This document shows positions 59,467 to 64,000 of a stretch of DNA of 64,000 nucleotides, in pieces. The position numbers and the translations under genes are program-made. The notes below the pieces were generated by a model that saw nothing but the letters and a program-made list of their open reading frames with translations, made no database searches and had not been told where the DNA came from. The stretch comes from Hyphomicrobiales bacterium (GTDB lineage Bacteria > Pseudomonadota > Alphaproteobacteria > Rhizobiales > Xanthobacteraceae), in contig JAFKKM010000011.1 in assembly GCA_017305555.1 (NCBI GenBank), positions 1-64,000 of the forward strand. The letters run 5' to 3'. Positions within the stretch are counted from its first letter, which is position 1. Each line of letters starts with the position of its first letter.

Positions 59467-59994
59467 ATGGCGAGTATTCTTTCAATGCCGATACAGGTCA
59501 AACACGGAAAAAAGCTCGCTTTCGACAAGCATAGTCCGACTACGGATATTGCGCGCAATCTAAAGCTCGACCACGGAATAGGTTTTCTAGTGCGGCTGAT
59601 CGAAACTCGCGCCACCGCACTGTACGATCGACTCACCGAGCAGAACGAGATTACACCGCGCCAATTCGGTGCGATGCTAACGCTTTACCAGCGCGGCCCC
59701 CTGACGTTAACAGAACTCGCAACTCATATCCGGGTAGACCGCAGCACGCTTGGCGAAATGATCAACCGCATGGCGGAGCGCGGCCTGATCAGGAAAGAGA
59801 CTAACGGCTCGGATCGCCGCTCGGCCACCATTACCTTGGACAAAATAGGCCAAGAGGCCCTGTTGCGGTTAGTCGCTGGTGCGGCGCAGTTGCAGGAAGA
59901 ACTGCTCGCACCGCTGCCTATAAAGGATCGCGCGCAATTCCTGCGCTGCATGAAACTCGTTGCGGAACCGCCGAAGGATAGCCGCAGCACCTGA
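59467..59994 (+). CDS. MarR-family transcriptional regulator
   Basis: The protein has 175 residues with a winged-helix domain: MLTLYQRGPLTLTELATHIR, then the recognition helix VDRSTLGEMINRMAERGLI and the wing RKETNGSDRRSATITLDKIGQ. Flanking helices (GFLVRLIETRATALYDRL and the C-terminal part) give dimerisation. MarR proteins of aromatic and CoA-linked pathways usually respond to the substrate CoA ester and repress adjacent operons. It lies upstream of the Rieske gene set on the same strand. Confidence 0.9.
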   Translation: MASILSMPIQVKHGKKLAFDKHSPTTDIARNLKLDHGIGFLVRLIETRATALYDRLTEQNEITPRQFGAMLTLYQRGPLTLTELATHIRVDRSTLGEMINRMAERGLIRKETNGSDRRSATITLDKIGQEALLRLVAGAAQLQEELLAPLPIKDRAQFLRCMKLVAEPPKDSRST

Positions 59995-60137
59995 CAAATC
60001 TCTCAGACCGTCGGGCGGCACCTTCGGCGTTCAGTTCCAGCTAACAACCTCACAAGAAACCCTTTCAGATTTGTATTGATCGATTTCGCCTGTGATGTTA
60101 TTGCGTATACGTACTAAATAGCAAGCGAGCTGCCGCC

Positions 60138-60464
60138 TTGCGTCTGATCGATTATCTCAGTGTGCCCTATCTTCTGGAAGCCGAGACCACTGAGCTTGGC
60201 GATGGCACGTGGGTGCGGCGCGTTGGCTACCCGGAGTTGCCGGGGTGCGTGGCCGAGGCCGCCGTGATCGAAGAAGCGCTGTCGCAGCTTGAGCGCAAGC
60301 GGATCGAAGTAATCGTGCGGATGGTGCGCGACGGTCGCTCGCCTCCCGCACCTCGCCCACCGATCCGAGATTCCGATCCGGTATGGATAGCGAAGCAAGT
60401 GGGCGTCGCTTGCGAAGACATTGCACTGATCGAGCGGGATGACGCGGCCGGCCCTCCAGCCTGA
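60138..60464 (+). CDS. HicB-like small protein without HicA
   Basis: The protein is about 108 residues from a TTG start. The segment WVRRVGYPELPGCVAEAAVIEEALSQLERKRIEVIVRMV resembles the HicB antitoxin/RNase-H-like fold (xPELPGCxxxGxTxEEA). No HicA toxin gene is adjacent, and the C-terminus lacks a clear DNA-binding domain. The start is uncertain, with a GTG seven codons later as an alternative. It is followed by the Rieske oxygenase gene 28 bp later and may be co-transcribed. Confidence 0.6.
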   Translation: MRLIDYLSVPYLLEAETTELGDGTWVRRVGYPELPGCVAEAAVIEEALSQLERKRIEVIVRMVRDGRSPPAPRPPIRDSDPVWIAKQVGVACEDIALIERDDAAGPPA

Positions 60465-60492
60465 CGACCGAGCCCTGCGAGGGAGAGAACAG

Positions 60493-61809
60493 ATGTTGTC
60501 GCACGAGAACAATGAAACGCTGGTTCGGGTCGGACGCGGAACCCCGATGGGTTCGCTGATGCGTCTTTACTGGATTCCCTTCTTCTTCTCGAAGGATCTG
60601 CAGAAGGACGGCCAGCCCAAACGCGTGATGCTGTTGGGTGAGGATCTCGTGGCGTTCCGCGACACCGAAGGACGCGTCGGACTCGTGGCCAATGCTTGTG
60701 CCCACCGCGGCGCGCCGATGATGTTCGGCCGCAACGAGGATTGCGGGCTGCGTTGCGTGTATCACGGCTGGAAATTCGACGTGACCGGCGCCGTCGTCGA
60801 TACACCCGCAGAACCGGTCAAAAGCCGTTTGAAGGAAAAGGTGCGGATCACCGCCTACCCCTGCCGCGAGCGTAACGGCGTAGTCTGGACCTATATGGGT
60901 CCGGACACCGAACCACCGCCGCTGCCCAACCTGGAATGGAATCTGGTTCCGGCGGACAACGTACACCTCTCGATGCGCATCCAGGAATGCAACTGGCTGC
61001 AAGCGCTAGAAGGCGAGATCGATTCCGCCCACGCGCCGATCCTGCACAGCCGGATCGATTCCAAGGGCGCGATCAACCAGTGGCTCGCGACGCGTGACCT
61101 GCGCCCTACCTTCGAGTGCATACGGCAGGAATTTGGCATGAGCATCGGAGCCAAGCGGCGCCTCGACGAACAGACCAACTACTGGCGCGTCAACCAATTT
61201 ATGCTGCCGTTCTATTCGCTGGTGCCGCCGCAATCGAAATATCCGGAGCTCAGCGGCCATGCTTGGGTACCGATGGACGATAATCACACCATCTGCCTGA
61301 TGTTCTCCTATCATCCAACCGAACCGTTGCCGGCGCGGATGCGCGAGGTGTTCGAGCATGGCCACAACGGCCGGGAATCCGCGCATCCAAGCGCGCAATC
61401 TCTCGTCAAACGCGATCCCTCTACACCCTATGCAGACTACTGGACGAAATTCACGCGCGAGAACGGCTTTCTGTTCGACTATCAGAGCCAAATCGACACC
61501 TGGTTTTCTGGACTGCCGGGACTCTGGGTGCAGGATGGCGCCTGCCAAAGCGGGACCAAGCCGATCTTCGATCGCAGCAAGGAACATCTCGGCTCAAGCG
61601 ATACCGGAATCGCAATGACACGGCGGCTTTTGCTCGAAACAGTCAACGCTTATCGCGATCGCGGCACTGTGCCGAGCGGGGCCAACGAGCCCGACACCTT
61701 CATGGTCCGTGCGGTGTCGCTCACACTGCCGAGCACAACATCGTGGGTCGATTCCGGCCGGCCGCATATGCGAGCGAGGCTCGGCGCCGATTTTGGCTAT
61801 AAACTGTAA
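60493..61809 (+). CDS. Rieske non-heme iron ring-hydroxylating oxygenase, alpha subunit (phthalate dioxygenase-like)
   Basis: The protein has 438 residues. The Rieske site is NACAHRGAPMMFGRNEDCGLRCVYHGW (Cys-x-His and Cys-x2-His; given as residues 63-89), and the catalytic iron ligands are in EGEIDSAHAPILHS (Asp, His, His). The length and single-subunit look fit the phthalate 4,5-dioxygenase/vanillate demethylase group, which hydroxylates or O-demethylates aromatic rings. A GAGGGAG ribosome site precedes the ATG. The adjacent ferredoxin gene likely supplies electrons. Confidence 0.92.
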   Translation: MLSHENNETLVRVGRGTPMGSLMRLYWIPFFFSKDLQKDGQPKRVMLLGEDLVAFRDTEGRVGLVANACAHRGAPMMFGRNEDCGLRCVYHGWKFDVTGAVVDTPAEPVKSRLKEKVRITAYPCRERNGVVWTYMGPDTEPPPLPNLEWNLVPADNVHLSMRIQECNWLQALEGEIDSAHAPILHSRIDSKGAINQWLATRDLRPTFECIRQEFGMSIGAKRRLDEQTNYWRVNQFMLPFYSLVPPQSKYPELSGHAWVPMDDNHTICLMFSYHPTEPLPARMREVFEHGHNGRESAHPSAQSLVKRDPSTPYADYWTKFTRENGFLFDYQSQIDTWFSGLPGLWVQDGACQSGTKPIFDRSKEHLGSSDTGIAMTRRLLLETVNAYRDRGTVPSGANEPDTFMVRAVSLTLPSTTSWVDSGRPHMRARLGADFGYKL

Positions 61810-61823
61810 GACCGGAATCGGAG

Positions 61824-62114
61824 ATGAGCGAGACCATCAATCCGGGCGACAGATTCGACGTTCACCTGCAGCGTGGCGGGCGCACGCTCACCGTACCGCC
61901 AGGTGAATCCATTCTGGACATCCTGCTCGACAACGGCATCGACGTGGCCTTTTCCTGCTCGGACGGCATCTGCGGCACCTGTGAAACGAAAGTGATCGAA
62001 GGTATCCCCGATCATCGCGACAGCTTTCTCAGCGACGAGGACAAAGCTGAGAACAGCAAGATCATGATCTGCTGCTCGCGCTCAAAAACGCCGGTGTTGA
62101 CGCTGGATATTTGA
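61824..62114 (+). CDS. Stand-alone 2Fe-2S ferredoxin (like the C-terminal domain of VanB-type reductases)
   Basis: The protein has 96 residues. Cys spacing is Cys-x4-Cys-x2-Cys (CSDGICGTC) followed by a fourth Cys in MICCSRSK. The PDHRDSFLSDEDKAENSKIM stretch is the hallmark of the C-terminal ferredoxin of phthalate dioxygenase reductase and VanB. The flavin and NAD domains of those reductases are missing, so a separate reductase must serve it. It starts 14 bp after the Rieske stop and is surely in the same transcript. Confidence 0.92.
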   Translation: MSETINPGDRFDVHLQRGGRTLTVPPGESILDILLDNGIDVAFSCSDGICGTCETKVIEGIPDHRDSFLSDEDKAENSKIMICCSRSKTPVLTLDI

Positions 62115-62160
62115 GTACGCGCGAGCCGTTTAAGCTTGGATGCGAGCGCACTCATTCAAT

Positions 62161-62243
62161 GTCATTGCGAGCGAAGTGAAGCAATCCAGTTCTTTTTCCA
62201 TAACTTTTTTGGATCGTTTCGACGCGATGCGCCTCGTAATGAC
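62161..62243. repeat. Dispersed repeat, GTCATTGCGAGCGAAG type
   Basis: The left end GTCATTGCGAGCG and right end CGCCTCGTAATGAC are near-complementary, and the left part matches 51028-51056. It sits between the convergent ferredoxin and DUF35 genes and could form a stem that ends both transcripts. Confidence 0.65.
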
Positions 62244-62250
62244 GTTCATT

Positions 62251-62667
62251 CTAAAGCGGCCGCGCCGCGAACAACGGCCCGTCCCTGTACTGTAGAACAA
62301 CAATTTCCACCGCCGTGTCGAGCCCAGGCTCCGTTTCGGATAGCACGCGGGTCGCGATCCGTAAGCCCTCGTCGAGGTCGACAATGCCGACCCGATACGG
62401 CGTCTCTTCCTGAAACACCATCGGAGCGGCGTGCACCACGGTCTGTGAATACAGCTTGCCACGGCCGGACAGCGGCACCCAGCGGACACCCTCCGACCAG
62501 CAATGCGGACAGAACGGCTTCGGTGGAAACGTCAGCCGCTCACAGCCATCGCAGCGAGTGGTCTGAAAATCTCCGGATGCCAACCCCCACCAGAATTGTT
62601 TCGTGAATTCGGTCATGCGCGGCGGAAAGGCGCGGATGCGATCGATGGCTTGCGACGCCAGCATCAC
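62251..62667 (-). CDS. DUF35 OB-fold zinc-ribbon protein
   Basis: The protein has 138 residues. The zinc ribbon CDGCERLTFPPKPFCPHC (Cys-x2-Cys and Cys-x2-Cys) precedes an OB fold (GRGKLYSQTVVHAAPMVFQE, PYRVGIVDLDEGLRIATRV). DUF35 proteins pair with thiolase-fold partners, for example Ltp2 with the DUF35 part of ChsH2 in steroid side-chain cleavage, and bind the acyl-CoA. Its ATG overlaps the stop of the thiolase-like gene by 4 bp, which supports a complex. Confidence 0.9.
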   Translation of the reverse strand: MMLASQAIDRIRAFPPRMTEFTKQFWWGLASGDFQTTRCDGCERLTFPPKPFCPHCWSEGVRWVPLSGRGKLYSQTVVHAAPMVFQEETPYRVGIVDLDEGLRIATRVLSETEPGLDTAVEIVVLQYRDGPLFAARPL

Positions 62668-63857
62668 TGCACTCCTTCCAGCACATGGATCAGCGCAGCG
62701 TTGTAATTGCCGAGTTCGGCGCTGGTGACGCCAAGCTGTGCACCCCTAACCTGTCGCTCGCCGGCACGGCCCGTGAGTTGCTCCTTGAGTTCGAAGAAGC
62801 TGTAGAATGGCGTCACGTGTGCCGGATGGCCGCGCGATTGCAATCCACCGGATGTTGCGATGGGAATCCGCCCGCCGAGCGACGTCACGCCTTCCGCGCA
62901 CAACCGTGCGCCCTGCCCACGCGGTACGAGGCCCAACGCCTCGCTCGCCAGCACCTCGATGATGGTGCACGGCGCATAGAGTTCCGCGAGATCGATGTCA
63001 TCAGCCGTGACTCCGGCCTCGCTGTAGGCCGCCTGCCCGGCTCGCTGTGCCGAGGCCAGCGCAATCATGTCGTTCGGCACCTCGTTGATCTGGTGCGCAC
63101 CTTCGTGGAAGAAGCCCCGGCCGCGCACACGGACATAAGGTTTGCCGGATACCTTCGCGATTTCCTCATCCACCATCACAAGGCAGGCGGCACCGTCGCC
63201 GCGCGGCGGCACCTCATAGAGGCCGAGCGGTTCGACGATCGGCTTTTGCGCCAGTACCTCGTCGAGCGTGATGGGCTTGCGGAACTGGGCGATCGGATTG
63301 AGCGAGGCATGACGCCGGTTCTTCACCGAAATGCTGGCCAGTTCCTCGCGTGAGGAACTAAACTCATAGATATAACGCGCCGCGTCCATGGCGTACCACG
63401 AGATCGGCGTGAAGCCGAACGGCGCGTGAAAATCCACGTCGCCGGTCGCCTTCATCGAATTCATCATGTGCTCGACGGCCGGGACGGCGGATTCAAAATT
63501 GATCCCTAATGCCAGCGCCACCTGCGACTTTCCGAGCCGGATGTCGTTGGCTGCTGCCTCGAAGGCGAGCGCTGCCGTCATGCCGTTGCCCAGTACTTCC
63601 TGCACCGTTCCAGTGCAAGGCAACCGCAGATAGTTGGCGATAAAGGTCGCAAAGTACTTCTGCTGGGTGTAGGGGCGCGGTTGTGCGAATACCAGCGAGG
63701 AGATTTCGCTCTTGTCGAGACCAGCGTCTGCCATTGCCGCGATCACGACTTTGGCAAGAATTTCATGCTCAAGCACCTGCACATCGGCGTCACGCGGTTT
63801 CTGCCACTTGGCGACCGGGAGAACAGCTGCCCCGAGAATGGCCACGTTGCGTGTCAT
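62664..63857 (-). CDS. Thiolase-fold protein lacking the nucleophilic cysteine (Ltp2-like?)
   Basis: The protein has 397 residues with the thiolase fold (AILGAAVLPVAKW at the start, GGLQSRGHPAHVT near the end). At the position of the active-site Cys (Cys-Ala-Ser-Gly in thiolases) it reads VLGNGMTAALAFE, and the C-terminal CxGGG is SAELGNYN. Classical thiolysis is therefore unlikely; the GHP His remains. SCP-x/Ltp-type proteins of this form act as retro-aldolases with a DUF35 partner. The coupled DUF35 gene favours that reading. The ligand is unknown. Confidence 0.85.
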   Translation of the reverse strand: MTRNVAILGAAVLPVAKWQKPRDADVQVLEHEILAKVVIAAMADAGLDKSEISSLVFAQPRPYTQQKYFATFIANYLRLPCTGTVQEVLGNGMTAALAFEAAANDIRLGKSQVALALGINFESAVPAVEHMMNSMKATGDVDFHAPFGFTPISWYAMDAARYIYEFSSSREELASISVKNRRHASLNPIAQFRKPITLDEVLAQKPIVEPLGLYEVPPRGDGAACLVMVDEEIAKVSGKPYVRVRGRGFFHEGAHQINEVPNDMIALASAQRAGQAAYSEAGVTADDIDLAELYAPCTIIEVLASEALGLVPRGQGARLCAEGVTSLGGRIPIATSGGLQSRGHPAHVTPFYSFFELKEQLTGRAGERQVRGAQLGVTSAELGNYNAALIHVLEGVQ

Positions 63858-63885
63858 GGTGTTGCTCTCTTTCGAACTCCCCGCC

Positions 63886-64000
63886 TCATCGGCAGATGAT
63901 CAATGCATCGGCGGCCATCACAGTCGCGCCGCTCGCGATTACCGGATTGACATCAATCTGATCGATAACATCGGCAAGATCATGGGCGAGCTCCGACAAC
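63886..64000 (-). CDS. Acyl-CoA synthetase (NDP-forming, ATP-grasp) C-terminus, partial
   Basis: Only the last 37 residues are in the window; the frame runs off the end. The segment DVIDQIDVNPVIASGATVMA followed by ADALIICR matches the end of ATP-grasp acyl-CoA synthetases (I-D-x-N-P-x-I, then A-x-D-A-L). It is 28 bp upstream of the thiolase-like gene on the same strand, so this operon may begin by activating an acid to a CoA ester. Confidence 0.8.
   Translation of the reverse strand, partial: LSELAHDLADVIDQIDVNPVIASGATVMAADALIICR

Overview
The window looks like a chromosomal segment from an alphaproteobacterium of the Bradyrhizobium/Rhodopseudomonas/Afipia/Nitrobacter group (Hyphomicrobiales, Nitrobacteraceae). 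This rests on high GC, the gene order nuoN-birA-RNase J-epimerase-DUF1467, a DUF3551 secreted protein, a 63-residue SecE, and several dispersed palindromic repeats of the kind I remember from that family. The genus call is inference; no database was searched.

Layout. (1) 1-8 kb: a dispersed repeat, two small envelope proteins, a CelD/BcsL-type acyltransferase, a flavoprotein, an ABC exporter with very acidic ends, and a flavin amine oxidase fused to a methyltransferase. (2) 8-22 kb, minus strand: secE-nusG-rplK-rplA-(2-hydroxyacid dehydrogenase)-rplJ-rplL-rpoB-rpoC, with a probable L10 leader before rplJ, a row of hairpins before rpoB and a rho-independent terminator after rpoC. (3) 22-26 kb: two small envelope proteins, then proS-lolC/E-lolD. 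(4) 26.5-32 kb: a copper-handling operon (Cys-rich small protein, TonB receptor, PCuAC, YcnI, CopC-CopD fusion). It sits between DUF1467 and proS, genes I recall as adjacent in related genomes. (5) 32.5-50.7 kb, minus strand: the complete 14-gene complex I operon nuoA-N, followed by birA, RNase J, methylmalonyl-CoA epimerase and DUF1467. (6) 50.7-52.6 kb: no convincing gene, several families of dispersed repeats. (7) 52.6-64 kb: an accessory catabolic region with a two-subunit molybdenum hydroxylase, an acyl-CoA dehydrogenase, a Baeyer-Villiger monooxygenase, a 41-residue membrane protein, an ISL3 transposase remnant, a MarR regulator, a Rieske oxygenase with a stand-alone ferredoxin, a cysteine-less thiolase-fold protein paired with a DUF35 protein, and the end of a CoA ligase. 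Together these suggest oxidation of a cyclic or terpenoid/steroid-like compound to CoA esters followed by retro-aldol cleavage; the substrate is not known.

The most unusual structure is a roughly 0.48-kb element between nuoC and nuoD. A four-helix-bundle (S23/IVP, Avd-like) gene is enclosed by inverted arrays of a 7-bp repeat (consensus GYRARTA). A gene-less version of the same inverted arrays lies between rpoB and rpoC. Because 7 is not a multiple of 3 and each unit junction carries TAG, an array read inward stops translation in all frames; the array at the nuoC end supplies the nuoC stop codon. It resembles a small mobile element with its non-autonomous derivative, inserted in two essential operons.
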